From CAG-791 sp963629395 (GTDB lineage: Bacteria > Bacillota > Clostridia > Lachnospirales > Lachnospiraceae), in contig CAVGIV010000050.1 in assembly GCA_963629395.1 (NCBI GenBank), positions 1 to 21,680 of the forward strand: a stretch of 21,680 bases of DNA, in the 5' to 3' direction. Below are positions 13,560-21,680 of the stretch, piece after piece. Made by a program: the position numbers and the translations under genes. The notes below the pieces were generated by a model. The model did not search any database, was not told the origin of the DNA, and saw only the letters and a list, made by a program, of their open reading frames with translations. Each line of letters starts with the position of its first letter. Positions within the stretch are counted from its first letter, which is position 1.

Positions 13560-16315
13560 TACACCTCTCCGCAGAGTCCGATCGGATTCTGCGGCTTCCA
13601 GTTGTCCGGCTTTCTCTTTGGCGGAATCTGGCGCTCCAGCGTTGTTGCCACCTCAATGGCAATCCGGTTCACGCCCTCCTTCAAAAGGGTTCCAACCTCA
13701 TACCGGAACGGCGGCACAATCTGAATGCCGCAGTCCGTCCCGTTCACGAACAGCTGCACAGCCTCGCCGGCATCCGTGATCTCCAGGACGGCATCTCTGC
13801 TCTCCTTCTGCAGAACCAGCTCCCGCTCATACCGCAGCACCCCTCCAAACTCCGGCAGCTCCTTTTCTGCATGATCCGGCAGTGTTGTCTGAACGGCGTT
13901 CCCGAACGCCGGATAGGCAATTCCCGTACACTGTGTCCTAGTCCAGAGGCCGCCCAGGAGAACCTTCTCCTCTGTATGCAACGTTTCCAGCCCGGATGCG
14001 GGGTCTACGCTGCACAAATCGCTTTGCTGCGCTTTTGGGCTGTGTTTGCAGCATTCCTTTCTGATGCGGTTTTCTGTTTCCTCCCCGGCATTCAGAACGA
14101 GGATCCAGCTCTTTCCCGGCTCCACTCGAACCTGAATTTCCATTCCGTCCGGATTATCAGAATAGTTCACCGGTCTTAAACGGTTCTCCCAGGCATCGTA
14201 CCGGACACAGCCGTACTTTTTTTCACCTTCCGCCTTTTGCTGCTCTGCTTTCCTCTCCAGTAGCACCTTTCCTTCATAGGGTTCTAGGCCCTCATTTACC
14301 AGATACAGGATCTCCGCATCCGCGTAATAATGGTAGGCCCGAAGATATTTGTCTGCAGGCTCCAGCCGCAGCTCATTCCAGCCTTGCCGCTGCAGCGCAG
14401 CTGCCAATTCGTCCAGCGGGACAACCTGTGCATTCGCCCGCATCCGGTCCAGTAATGTAGTCTCCTTTCTCTCTGTATCCCAGCTGCAGATTCCCTTCGG
14501 GAAGGCGTTTAGGAACAGGCAGGGGAACCCCTGCTGCCCCAGCTTCACAATGGCCTCTGCCGCTTCCCTCGTCACATAATCCGTCTCCGGGATCACCAGG
14601 CACCGATACCTCTGCGCTCCGATGTGCAATCCGTTCTCCAGAGATGTCTGGTAGCAATCATCAGTGAAGACATCCGATGGAATGAAATCGAAGCCAATCT
14701 GTGCCTCCGTCAAAGCCCTCGCCGGCTCCTGCAGATACATGGCGGTCATCCCCGTCCATTCCGCTTCACCCGGATACAGAATCGCCGCCTCGCTCTCATG
14801 GTGCCCGCCGCTGATCAGACTGCAGACGCGGTTCATGTACTTCATCAGTACGCCGAAATGCCGGTACTGCGGGTTATGCCCATGCGCATAGAAATGCGGA
14901 GGGCAGTCCGGATCCGGAAACGCTTTGGCCGAAAACGCATGCGGCACATAATGATTCACTCCGCGTACCATAAAATGGTCCGCCAGATAGGCCTCCAGGC
15001 GCACTCCCTCGCTCCAGCCGTAATTGCCGAAGATCTCGCACATCGACCGGTTCTGTTTGCGCACATCAATGGCTGCCGCGCTGGAGGCCAGCCGCCCCAG
15101 GGTGAAATGATAAAAGGCTCCGTCCCGCGGTGTCCCAAGGTGAGAGACATACGAGATATCCTCACCCTGCGGCAGCACCTGTCCGCCGATATCATCGATA
15201 CCAGCCATGTGCTGACCTGCCAGCCCGCGAAAATAATGTCCAAGGCTCGATCCGCACCGCGCATGCTGGTTGTTGTCCTCGATCAGATGCCCGATGTATT
15301 CCACACCATGCGCCGCACACCAATCCCCCAGCTGCCTGGAGAAATCCTTCTCCACCCGCCGGGTCACACGGTCCATATAGACGTACCTGACCTTTGCCGT
15401 CAGGCTTTTTCCGAATTCTCTTTCCCACAGAAGGGGCAGAAACTTTACGTACTCCGCCCCCCAGATTTCCTGCAAATCCCGCTGCAGGCTTCGGCTCCAG
15501 GGCTGATCACTTACCTCATAGATTTTCCGATCCATCTCGTAGAGATGTCCGTTTCCGATCTCCGGCTCATCGGAGAAAAAGCCCGCAATGGTCTTCCCGA
15601 AATCCTCGTGATAATGTGCGTAATGTGGCTCATAAACCGCCTCTATCAGCGTATGACAGGACTCCGCATCGAGCATGTTCATGTAATTCCGGTGCGGTCC
15701 GCGGTTTTTCGTCAGCTGCAGGGCATAAACCTTCCATTCTCCTTCCTGCGGAGCAAACGTGATCTTCCCTCCGGTCTCTTCCAAGATCACCAGATCCTTT
15801 TCCCCGGTGCCGCCCTTTCTCACCGCCACAGTTCCCAGCCACTGATCCCCGGGCAGCGTCTCCGGATTCATATGAAAATACTTCTCGATCCGCGATGGTT
15901 CAAAGAGCTCCGCCTTCGCATACTCCTCCCGCTCCCACGTTCTTTGCTCTGCGCAGCTCACCTCCCCCAGGAGCCTGTAGGTCAGAAACCATCGTCTGCA
16001 GGCATCCGGCTTATTTTCCACCGCACCGTTGCAATACCCCGTCGGGAAATGACTGTCGTCCAGGATCCAGACCTTCATCTTTCTCGTTCTGGCTTCATCC
16101 AGAATAATGTCCATATCATGCCACCAGCCCTCCCCGGCAAAATCCGGATGCGGCCGGCTCTCGATGCATACAGCACGGATATTGGCCTCATAAATCACCT
16201 TCATATATTCCCGCAGCACCTCTTCCGCTTCTCCATGCTGCCAGAAGAACGGAAAGATGTGATTGTCCACTTCTCCCCGCAAAAGCTTCTCCAGTTTTTT
16301 ATTCTCAGAATTCAT
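13550..16315 (-). CDS. Large glycoside-hydrolase-like protein, probably cytoplasmic
   Basis: A 921-residue protein that looks like a multi-domain glycoside hydrolase. Residues ~15-500 resemble a TIM barrel: IFPFFWQHGEAEEVLREYM, AVCIESRPHPDF and MKVWILDDSHFPTGYCNGA, with acidic motifs GFFSDEPEIGNG (E250) and CEIFGNYGW (E427) as catalytic candidates. Residues ~505-660 resemble the glutamine-amidotransferase-like domain of some beta-galactosidases (AAILYPGEAEWTG, RCLVIPETDYVT). The last ~150 residues look like a galactose-binding jelly roll (AVQLFVNGTDCGI). There is no signal peptide, so it probably acts on imported oligosaccharides. The overall layout recalls GH106-type rhamnosidases, but I cannot assign a family or substrate. 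ATG 16315 is preceded by AAAGGAG at 7 bases and lies 17 bases after the response-regulator stop, so the three genes form an operon. Confidence 0.8.
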   Translation of the reverse strand: MNSENKKLEKLLRGEVDNHIFPFFWQHGEAEEVLREYMKVIYEANIRAVCIESRPHPDFAGEGWWHDMDIILDEARTRKMKVWILDDSHFPTGYCNGAVENKPDACRRWFLTYRLLGEVSCAEQRTWEREEYAKAELFEPSRIEKYFHMNPETLPGDQWLGTVAVRKGGTGEKDLVILEETGGKITFAPQEGEWKVYALQLTKNRGPHRNYMNMLDAESCHTLIEAVYEPHYAHYHEDFGKTIAGFFSDEPEIGNGHLYEMDRKIYEVSDQPWSRSLQRDLQEIWGAEYVKFLPLLWEREFGKSLTAKVRYVYMDRVTRRVEKDFSRQLGDWCAAHGVEYIGHLIEDNNQHARCGSSLGHYFRGLAGQHMAGIDDIGGQVLPQGEDISYVSHLGTPRDGAFYHFTLGRLASSAAAIDVRKQNRSMCEIFGNYGWSEGVRLEAYLADHFMVRGVNHYVPHAFSAKAFPDPDCPPHFYAHGHNPQYRHFGVLMKYMNRVCSLISGGHHESEAAILYPGEAEWTGMTAMYLQEPARALTEAQIGFDFIPSDVFTDDCYQTSLENGLHIGAQRYRCLVIPETDYVTREAAEAIVKLGQQGFPCLFLNAFPKGICSWDTERKETTLLDRMRANAQVVPLDELAAALQRQGWNELRLEPADKYLRAYHYYADAEILYLVNEGLEPYEGKVLLERKAEQQKAEGEKKYGCVRYDAWENRLRPVNYSDNPDGMEIQVRVEPGKSWILVLNAGEETENRIRKECCKHSPKAQQSDLCSVDPASGLETLHTEEKVLLGGLWTRTQCTGIAYPAFGNAVQTTLPDHAEKELPEFGGVLRYERELVLQKESRDAVLEITDAGEAVQLFVNGTDCGIQIVPPFRYEVGTLLKEGVNRIAIEVATTLERQIPPKRKPDNWKPQNPIGLCGEVYYI

Positions 16316-16332
16316 TGCTTTTCTCCTTTGCC

Positions 16333-17877
16333 TTATGCCTTCTGACATTTCTGCCGATATTCGCTCGGCTTGCACCCCTCCGACCGCTCAAATACCTGAT
16401 TAAAATGGTTCACATCACTGTATCCAACCAGCTTACAGACCTCATAAATTCGGAGATCCGTCTCCTCCAGCAGCTTTCTGGCCCGGTCCACTCTGTAATC
16501 CGTTAGATATTTCTGGTAGGTCGTCCCCGTTTTCTTTTTAAACAGCTGACTGAAATAGTAGGGATTGATGTAAAACCGCTCCGAAATATCGTTCAGTGTA
16601 ATGTTCTTGTTGTAGTTCTGCCTTATATATTCCTTTGCTTCCAGAACAATATCCTTTTTCTTGGGGACATTGTCCTTCAGCATGACCTCGTTCACGCCGC
16701 TAACCATGTTCAGAATCCAGTTCTCCAGCTGTTCCATCGTCTTGAATTTCTCGATGCTTTTAAGCGTGAACAGATTTTTGCCAAAATACTCGTTCATCCG
16801 CAGCTGGGCAGTCGGAATGTTATGCAGACCGATCAGGACGATGTTCAGACTCAGCTTCTGCAGCTCCGGAAGCGACAGGGCGTTTTGCGCCATAACGCGT
16901 CGCAGAATCCTCCTGACTGCAATCCCAAACCCCTTCTGGTCCAGTCGGTCCACACGCTCCTTTAGCTCTTCGATCTCCTCCTCTGTCAGAAGATCAGTAT
17001 GGTTCTCCATTCCGCAGAGCTCCTCGAACAAAATGGCCTTTCCGCTACCCTTCAAAATTCGGTAATTCAGTGCCACGCAGGCCTCCTCGTACGCTTTGGG
17101 CAGCTCCTGATAGTCTGCGTATGTACTCCCGATTCCGATGCTGAATCTCCTGTGATCCTCTCCTGGTGGCAGCATTCTCTGCCACAGGTTCCGTTTCACC
17201 TCTTTATCCAGAGTGCGTTTCCAGGCTACAACGGCCGCCTGGCTGTTCCCTACTTTCACGCGATAAAAAAACTCCCAAGGGCACCCTTCTTCGATGCGTC
17301 CCTCTTTCCAGTCAAGATCTTCCTCCCCTGCTTCCACGACCATGCAGGTAAAATATATGGTTCCATCCAGCATTCCCACATTCTTAAGATACTCGTAGAC
17401 CCTCCGGTATCCCTCTTCCCCGCCGGTCAGAAAATCCCGGAATGCATAATTGTACACATCGTCGCTTAACTGGCTCAGAGAGTCCGCCGAGGCACGTCTC
17501 TGCAGAATCTCCCGGCAAACCTTATTCAGACACCCGCAGAGCTCCTGCTCGTCCACCGGCTTTGTAATGAAATCACGCACGCCCAACTCCATTGCCTTTT
17601 TGGCATAGGCGAACTCCGCATACCCGCTCAGTACAATAAAGGCAGACGTGCACTCCTCCTCTACCAGCAGTCGAATCATCTCCAGTCCATCCATTACAGG
17701 CATTTTGATATCTGTCAGGATAATATCCGGTTTCTCTTTTCTGGCCGTTTCCAGACCCTCATGTCCATCACTCGCCAGCAGAATTGGCATACATTCCGGA
17801 TTGTACCGTTCAATCAGATAGGCAATGCCTCTTGCCTTTTCCTTCTCATCCTCTACGATTAAAACGCTGTATGACAT
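16333..17877 (-). CDS. YesN-type response regulator with AraC DNA-binding domain
   Basis: Two-component response regulator of 514 residues. The N-terminal receiver has VLIVEDE, the phospho-acceptor D56 in IILTDIKMPVMDG, S84 and K106 in DFITKPVDE. A middle region of ~270 residues is typical of long YesN proteins. The C-terminal ~100 residues form an AraC double helix-turn-helix (ITLNDISERFYINPYYFSQLFKKKTG; VCKLVGYSDVNHFNQVFERSEGCKPSEYR). ATG 17877 fits the family start and has GAGGG upstream; ATG 17895, which overlaps the kinase stop as ATGA, is the alternative and would add six residues. It is probably phosphorylated by the kinase encoded just upstream and likely controls the sugar-binding protein and the glycoside hydrolase. 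Confidence 0.92.
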   Translation of the reverse strand: MSYSVLIVEDEKEKARGIAYLIERYNPECMPILLASDGHEGLETARKEKPDIILTDIKMPVMDGLEMIRLLVEEECTSAFIVLSGYAEFAYAKKAMELGVRDFITKPVDEQELCGCLNKVCREILQRRASADSLSQLSDDVYNYAFRDFLTGGEEGYRRVYEYLKNVGMLDGTIYFTCMVVEAGEEDLDWKEGRIEEGCPWEFFYRVKVGNSQAAVVAWKRTLDKEVKRNLWQRMLPPGEDHRRFSIGIGSTYADYQELPKAYEEACVALNYRILKGSGKAILFEELCGMENHTDLLTEEEIEELKERVDRLDQKGFGIAVRRILRRVMAQNALSLPELQKLSLNIVLIGLHNIPTAQLRMNEYFGKNLFTLKSIEKFKTMEQLENWILNMVSGVNEVMLKDNVPKKKDIVLEAKEYIRQNYNKNITLNDISERFYINPYYFSQLFKKKTGTTYQKYLTDYRVDRARKLLEETDLRIYEVCKLVGYSDVNHFNQVFERSEGCKPSEYRQKCQKA

Positions 17878-17891
17878 CTGTTCCCTCGCAT

Positions 17892-19673
17892 TCATTCCTG
17901 ATACGGAACACAAATCTCCACGATCGTCCCACCCGCATCACTGGATACGATTCGAATGCTGCCCTTCTCCCCGTAACGAAGTTGAAGACGCTCTGCAATG
18001 TTCTGCAGGCCGATACTGCGTGTCCGATCTGTATTCTCCTCCTGCAGCGATATCAATGGCTGTTCCAGCCTTCTGCGAATTTCTTCCAGTCTCTCTGGAC
18101 TCATTCCCTGCCCGTCATCCCGGATGGTAAACCGCATTTGTTTTTCCTCTGTCACCTGCCCTGTGATGGTAATGCAAATCGGAACGTTACTCTCCCGGCT
18201 CCCATATTTAAAGCAGTTTTCCACCACCGGCTGGAACAGAACCGACATGATCTGTGCACCTCGAAGCCGGTTATCTACCTGTTCGGTCAGGGTGATGACA
18301 TTATCAAAGCGAATATTCTGGAGCTGGATATAGGAACGGATGTTCTCCAGTTCATCCTCTACCGTATGGTTCTGCCTGTCGCTGTCCAACGTGGTGCGGA
18401 ACAGTCTGGCCAGAATCTTTATCATATCCGCCACCTCGTCATCTCCGTTCAGGATGGCCTTAATCCGGATGGATTCCAATGTATTGAACAGAAAATGCGG
18501 GTTGATCTGCGTACGCAGTGCCAGAAACTGCGCGTTTTTCTGGCGAACACCTGCCTGATACACCTCCTCCAGCAGGGCCTTCATCTTCCCCACCATGTGG
18601 TTATAGCTCGTGACAAGGCTTCCCATTTCGTCTGTGCCAACCTCGTCCGTGATCAGCTCATAGCTTCCGCTCTCCAGTCGCTTCATGCCGCTCTGCAGCC
18701 TGCGAACCAGGTACACCATCTGCCGGCTGAAGGTCGATGAAATCAACATGGTAATTCCGAACAGAATTACCACCAAAATCAGCGTCACCCGCTGTATCGT
18801 ACTGACCCGCAGGTACATTCGGCTCCGCGGAATCACGGTATTTACTCGCAGTCCCAATTTCTCCGTCGCATTCTCGATGATGACATAGCTGCGCGGATCC
18901 TTCTGATACATCAGAAGCGCCTCTTCGTTAATCTCACTGTATGCGATCCTTCCGCTGGACAGATCGGAATCGTAAATCAATCCGCCGTCATTCGTGGTTA
19001 TATTGATCTTAATATTGTACTGATTGCGTTCCAGCAGAAACTCATCGCTCAGCTTAATCAGACTCGAGGGCTCCAGATCGATGAGAATCATCCCCTTATA
19101 TCGTCCGTTGGCCCCGTATACTCTGCGTCCAAAGGTAACCAGAATCCGATCGGTATCTCGGTCATAATAAGAACAGTCGTGGAGCGGTGTCAGGAACAAC
19201 ACATCCCCATTCAGTTCCTGCTCCTCTTCCAGCCACTTCTGATGCATCAGTGTGTCATAGCTGATCGACCTTCCATTTCGGTCATATTGGTAATACTCTC
19301 CCTCTTCGCTCAGAATCGTCACTCCCTGAATTTCGCTCTGAACGGTCACCATCTTCAGCACTGCTTCCCGGAAGAACTGCTGATTCTCAATCCGCTCCAT
19401 GATAGGAAGCTCGGTATCCAGCTTTTCCATCAGTTCATCGTTTACCAGCAGAGATTTGGTCAGGGCATCATAATCTCCGATGAAACGATTCATATCCGAG
19501 GCAATCTGGGAGCTGAAGACAGCAGCCGTTTCCTCGGTTACTGCTTCTAGGCTGGTTACCGCGGTGTAATACAGCACAAAACTGCAGATCACGAGCGGGA
19601 TCACGCTGACCATTGAAAATACAAGCGTCAGCTTGGTTGCCATGTTCAGATTATTCCATCTCTTCCTCACCAT
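17892..19673 (-). CDS. YesM-type membrane sensor histidine kinase
   Basis: Membrane kinase of 593 residues. A first membrane segment (~15-38) and a second (~294-314) bracket an extracellular region of ~250 residues that fits a double Cache sensor. After the second segment comes a HAMP-like linker, then the His-kinase domain with phospho-acceptor H393 in RTQINPHFLFNTLES, the N-box FQPVVENCFKYG, and ATP-binding IRDDGQGM and SIGLQNIAERL. ATG 19673 is selected because AGGA lies 5 bases upstream and because a TATAAT box at 19737-19732 places transcription start near 19725, downstream of every longer in-frame ATG. It likely senses an extracellular sugar, perhaps with the neighbouring binding protein, and signals to the YesN-like protein. 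Confidence 0.92.
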   Translation of the reverse strand: MVRKRWNNLNMATKLTLVFSMVSVIPLVICSFVLYYTAVTSLEAVTEETAAVFSSQIASDMNRFIGDYDALTKSLLVNDELMEKLDTELPIMERIENQQFFREAVLKMVTVQSEIQGVTILSEEGEYYQYDRNGRSISYDTLMHQKWLEEEQELNGDVLFLTPLHDCSYYDRDTDRILVTFGRRVYGANGRYKGMILIDLEPSSLIKLSDEFLLERNQYNIKINITTNDGGLIYDSDLSSGRIAYSEINEEALLMYQKDPRSYVIIENATEKLGLRVNTVIPRSRMYLRVSTIQRVTLILVVILFGITMLISSTFSRQMVYLVRRLQSGMKRLESGSYELITDEVGTDEMGSLVTSYNHMVGKMKALLEEVYQAGVRQKNAQFLALRTQINPHFLFNTLESIRIKAILNGDDEVADMIKILARLFRTTLDSDRQNHTVEDELENIRSYIQLQNIRFDNVITLTEQVDNRLRGAQIMSVLFQPVVENCFKYGSRESNVPICITITGQVTEEKQMRFTIRDDGQGMSPERLEEIRRRLEQPLISLQEENTDRTRSIGLQNIAERLQLRYGEKGSIRIVSSDAGGTIVEICVPYQE

Positions 19674-19731
19674 ACGTTTCCTGATCTCCTCGTTCTGCAG
19701 AGAATCCTTCACATTTAAATAGGATACCCGG

Positions 19732-19760
19732 ATTATAAATGATCCCCCGTTGCCGCGCAT
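19732..19760 (-). promoter_or_regulatory. Putative promoter of the kinase-regulator-hydrolase operon
   Basis: A perfect TATAAT is read on the minus strand at 19737-19732, about 60 bases before the kinase start and just downstream of the preceding terminator. The -35 region (around 19755-19760, ATGCGC) does not match the consensus, so the promoter may need an activator. Confidence 0.42.
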
Positions 19761-19775
19761 GCCTGCAGGCGTACC

Positions 19776-19814
19776 CAAGAACAAAGATTCCCGGGGAATG
19801 TATCCCCGGGAATC
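19776..19814 (-). terminator. Intrinsic terminator after the sugar-binding lipoprotein gene
   Basis: A perfect 12-bp stem (GATTCCCGGGGA at 19786-19797 and its complement 19803-19814) has a 5-base loop. On the minus strand it is followed by the T-rich tail TCTTTGTTCTT. It begins 32 bases after the lipoprotein stop codon and separates that gene from the kinase operon. Confidence 0.85.
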
Positions 19815-19846
19815 CCCCTGTTGCCCACTGCGATCCTTTATAACTA

Positions 19847-21463
19847 TTATTTTGTCTTATTTGCGTACCACTCTCTGGCCTTTTCCGTCACCTCAGTGCC
19901 GCCGGTCGCGTACCATTTTTCTACGAACTCATCGAACTTATCAATGGAATACTCACCGGTGATGATCTTCGTTGCATACTCGATGTACAGAGTGCGGTTC
20001 TGAATGTCCGGGTAATCAGAGTAAATCGAATCCGAAATACCATCTCCTGCAAAATCTTTTACATAGTTTTGCAGCTCCTGAATATTTTCGATTGATTGCG
20101 ATACCGCCCAGGCTCTGTCATCCGTCAGCTGCAAAGACAGAACGTCTGTCACGAAATCACTGCTTGCAATATTATCATACGGATTAAGTACTAAGACCTG
20201 TTGAGTCGTCGGATCGTCGGCCAGGCGCATGGTTACTCCATCCACCGTTTCACTGTGCATTCCTTCTACACCGTTATAAAAATCCATCCAGAGATCCTGA
20301 TCACCATACGCATTCAGGATCTTCATGATATTATCGATCTTCGTCTCATCATCTGTATTGGCAACTACAAATGTCCCGCCATTCATCTGCCGTTTAGTAT
20401 AGAATCCTTCATAGCCGGGTGCCGATATTGCAGGAAGTATTGCGATCTCCGGTTTCACACCAGTTCCTTCATAGATATTCTCTGCATATCGGTAACTTTC
20501 CTGCGGCAGATGCTCCCAGATACCAACAACACCGGAGTTGATCTTGCCGTCCCATGCCGCCTTGTCGTTCAGGAGCGTTTCCGGATCCAACAAGCCCTCG
20601 GCGTACAGTCCAGACATCCATTCCAGGCAATCCTTCATGTTCTGCGTAACAGCGGAATAGGTGAGCTCGCCGTCATAAATATCCCACTGCGGATAGCCCT
20701 CCCACATAGCAATTCCGTACTGTCCGAACAGCTGTCCCATCCATCTTGCCTCAGCTCGACCACCGGTGGGAATTTCATCAGCTATACCGTTTCCGTTCGG
20801 ATCGTCGTTCTTAAATGCTCTCAGAACCTCTACGAATTCCTCCTGAGTCGTCGGCATATCCAGTCCCAGATTATCCAGCCAATCCTTGCGGATCATTGCA
20901 CCGTTCCGTCCGTAGCTAATTACCTGTGGAATAACATAGATACGGTTCTGTCCGGTCGGATCATTAGCCTTTACAGCATCCCATACTTCTTCCGGAATCA
21001 GATTCCACAGATTCGGCGCCTTTTCCGGCAGAAGATCTGTCAGATCCAACAGAGCTCCGCTCTTGATCAGCTCTATTTCATTGCCGTTGTACGGTGCAAA
21101 CATATCAGGCATATCCCCAGCTGCAATTCTCAGGTTCAGCTGTTCCAGATAAGTCTGTCCGCCATTCCATTCCACATACGGCTGAACAATTCCAACACCG
21201 ATCAATTCCTTGTAATAGTTGTACAATTCGCTGCCAGCCTCCAGCGGAAGATATCCAGTGTTGGTATTCCAGATTTCAATATCCTCATCTGAGGAGGCCG
21301 TCTGTGTTCCGCTCTCCTTTGCCGTGTCCGCTGACGCCTCACTTGCCGCTGCATCATCGGTTGCGGCCGAGCTGCCGGATGCTCCGCATCCTGAGAGCAT
21401 TGCCGCCGCCATCGCAGATGCCAGAACTGCGCTCAGCAGTCTTTTTGCGTATTTCTTTTTCAT
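19847..21463 (-). CDS. Extracellular sugar-binding lipoprotein (ABC transporter, LplA-like)
   Basis: Family 1 solute-binding protein of 538 residues that should capture an oligosaccharide outside the cell for an ABC importer. The N-terminus MKKKYAKRLLSAVLASAMAA is a lipoprotein signal peptide with lipobox LSGC and lipidated C26, followed by an Ala/Ser/Asp-rich linker (27-61). RIAAGDMPDMFAP (112-124) is typical of the family, and NDDPNGNGIADE (219-230) is the EF-hand-like calcium loop common in LplA-type proteins. ATG 21463 has AAGGAGGG upstream; a longer frame to 21511 covers the leader. It is monocistronic by its terminator. Permeases usually lie directly next to such genes but are not visible here. 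Confidence 0.93.
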   Translation of the reverse strand: MKKKYAKRLLSAVLASAMAAAMLSGCGASGSSAATDDAAASEASADTAKESGTQTASSDEDIEIWNTNTGYLPLEAGSELYNYYKELIGVGIVQPYVEWNGGQTYLEQLNLRIAAGDMPDMFAPYNGNEIELIKSGALLDLTDLLPEKAPNLWNLIPEEVWDAVKANDPTGQNRIYVIPQVISYGRNGAMIRKDWLDNLGLDMPTTQEEFVEVLRAFKNDDPNGNGIADEIPTGGRAEARWMGQLFGQYGIAMWEGYPQWDIYDGELTYSAVTQNMKDCLEWMSGLYAEGLLDPETLLNDKAAWDGKINSGVVGIWEHLPQESYRYAENIYEGTGVKPEIAILPAISAPGYEGFYTKRQMNGGTFVVANTDDETKIDNIMKILNAYGDQDLWMDFYNGVEGMHSETVDGVTMRLADDPTTQQVLVLNPYDNIASSDFVTDVLSLQLTDDRAWAVSQSIENIQELQNYVKDFAGDGISDSIYSDYPDIQNRTLYIEYATKIITGEYSIDKFDEFVEKWYATGGTEVTEKAREWYANKTK

Positions 21464-21481
21464 TTTCCTTCCCTCCTTACC

Positions 21482-21496
21482 AAAGCGGTAACCGTT
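21482..21496. promoter_or_regulatory. Possible LacI-type operator upstream of the lipoprotein gene
   Basis: AAGCGGTAACCGTTT contains the odd-centred palindrome CGGT-A-ACCG with partly matching flanks (AAn and nTT). It lies just before the ribosome binding site of the lipoprotein gene. A LacI-family repressor or catabolite control is conceivable, but it does not fit a standard cre site well. Confidence 0.25.
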
Positions 21497-21557
21497 TATT
21501 GCAATTACCACTTTAGCAGTCTTTTCTCCTGCTTACCCGTGGGCTTTTTTAGTGATT

Positions 21558-21587
21558 GCTATGGGATTTTGTATCTGTTACTGTAAA
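21558..21587 (-). promoter_or_regulatory. Weak candidate promoter of the lipoprotein gene
   Basis: On the minus strand TTTACA (21587-21582, 5 of 6 matches) is followed after 18 bp by CATAGC (3 of 6). The weak -10 suggests activation, for example by the YesN-like regulator, or that the true promoter lies elsewhere in 21497-21680. Confidence 0.28.
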
Positions 21588-21680
21588 AATCCCGGACAGC
21601 GGCTGCACGAGCAGGCATGGTGGTTCCAGCACCTGCCATATTTCAACGTGAACCCTCTGCTTGCAGGCAAATTCACGATT
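21561..21680 (+). CDS. Open frame running off the right edge, unidentified
   Basis: From ATG 21561 a + frame stays open for 40 codons to the window end. From about 21600 onward the codons are GC-rich at the third position and the product (AWWFQHLPYFNVNPLLAG) looks protein-like. No ribosome binding site precedes the ATG, a minus-strand frame is also open here, and I do not recognise a family. The real start may be further in, or this may be non-coding. Confidence 0.2.
   Translation, partial: MGFCICYCKNPGQRLHEQAWWFQHLPYFNVNPLLAGKFTI

Noticed and set aside
14624..16345. A 573-codon open frame on the + strand opposite the glycoside-hydrolase gene
   Set aside because: It has no domain motif, has low-complexity Arg/His/Pro/Leu-rich composition typical of the antisense of GC-rich coding sequence, and lies entirely opposite a well-supported gene with a good ribosome binding site.
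20201..21292. A 363-codon open frame on the + strand opposite the sugar-binding lipoprotein gene
   Set aside because: It is Ile/His/Arg-rich without recognisable motifs. The opposite strand has a signal peptide, lipobox and family motifs.
1..21680. CRISPR arrays, insertion sequences, tRNA or rRNA genes
   Set aside because: I saw no regularly spaced repeats, transposase motifs, cloverleaf-like sequence or rRNA signatures on either strand.

Overview
The window looks like a chromosomal segment from a gut-type Clostridia, most likely Lachnospiraceae. The evidence is a FabK-type enoyl-ACP reductase, the gene order acpP-fabK-fabD-fabG-fabF-accB-fabZ-accC-accD-accA, YesM/YesN two-component systems, and strong AGGAGG-type ribosome binding sites at moderate GC. 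This assignment is inferred from gene content, not from a database search.

Left part (207-12253): an AraC-type regulator on + meets, tail to tail, a long minus-strand operon. Read 5' to 3', the operon is acpP, fabK, fabD, fabG, fabF, accB, fabZ, accC, accD, accA, an acyl-CoA synthetase of the medium-chain type, and finally a protein with PAS-like sensor regions and a C-terminal OmpR/SARP-type winged helix. Intergenic gaps are a few bases or overlaps throughout, so this is one transcription unit for type II fatty acid elongation and malonyl-CoA supply, with a ligase and a candidate sensor-regulator at its end. fabH and the usual regulators (FabT or FapR) are not in the window.

Intergenic region (12254-12518): it separates acpP from a divergent threonine-aldolase-like gene. 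It holds a perfect 22-bp palindrome, a strong 12-bp hairpin, and three CGTTCC direct repeats on an 11-bp register (offsets 22 and 11). These repeats sit just upstream of a TATACT -10 box that lacks a -35. This is the layout of promoters activated by SARP/OmpR-type winged-helix proteins, and the operon's own last gene encodes such a protein. This possible feedback circuit is the most interesting signal in the window.

Right part (12519-21680): the threonine-aldolase-like gene (+) meets, tail to tail, a minus-strand carbohydrate locus. This comprises a lipoprotein sugar-binding protein followed by its own terminator, then a YesM-like sensor kinase, a YesN-like response regulator and a large cytoplasmic glycoside-hydrolase-like protein. 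No ABC permease is visible. The right-hand edge is non-coding or holds the beginning of an unidentified gene.
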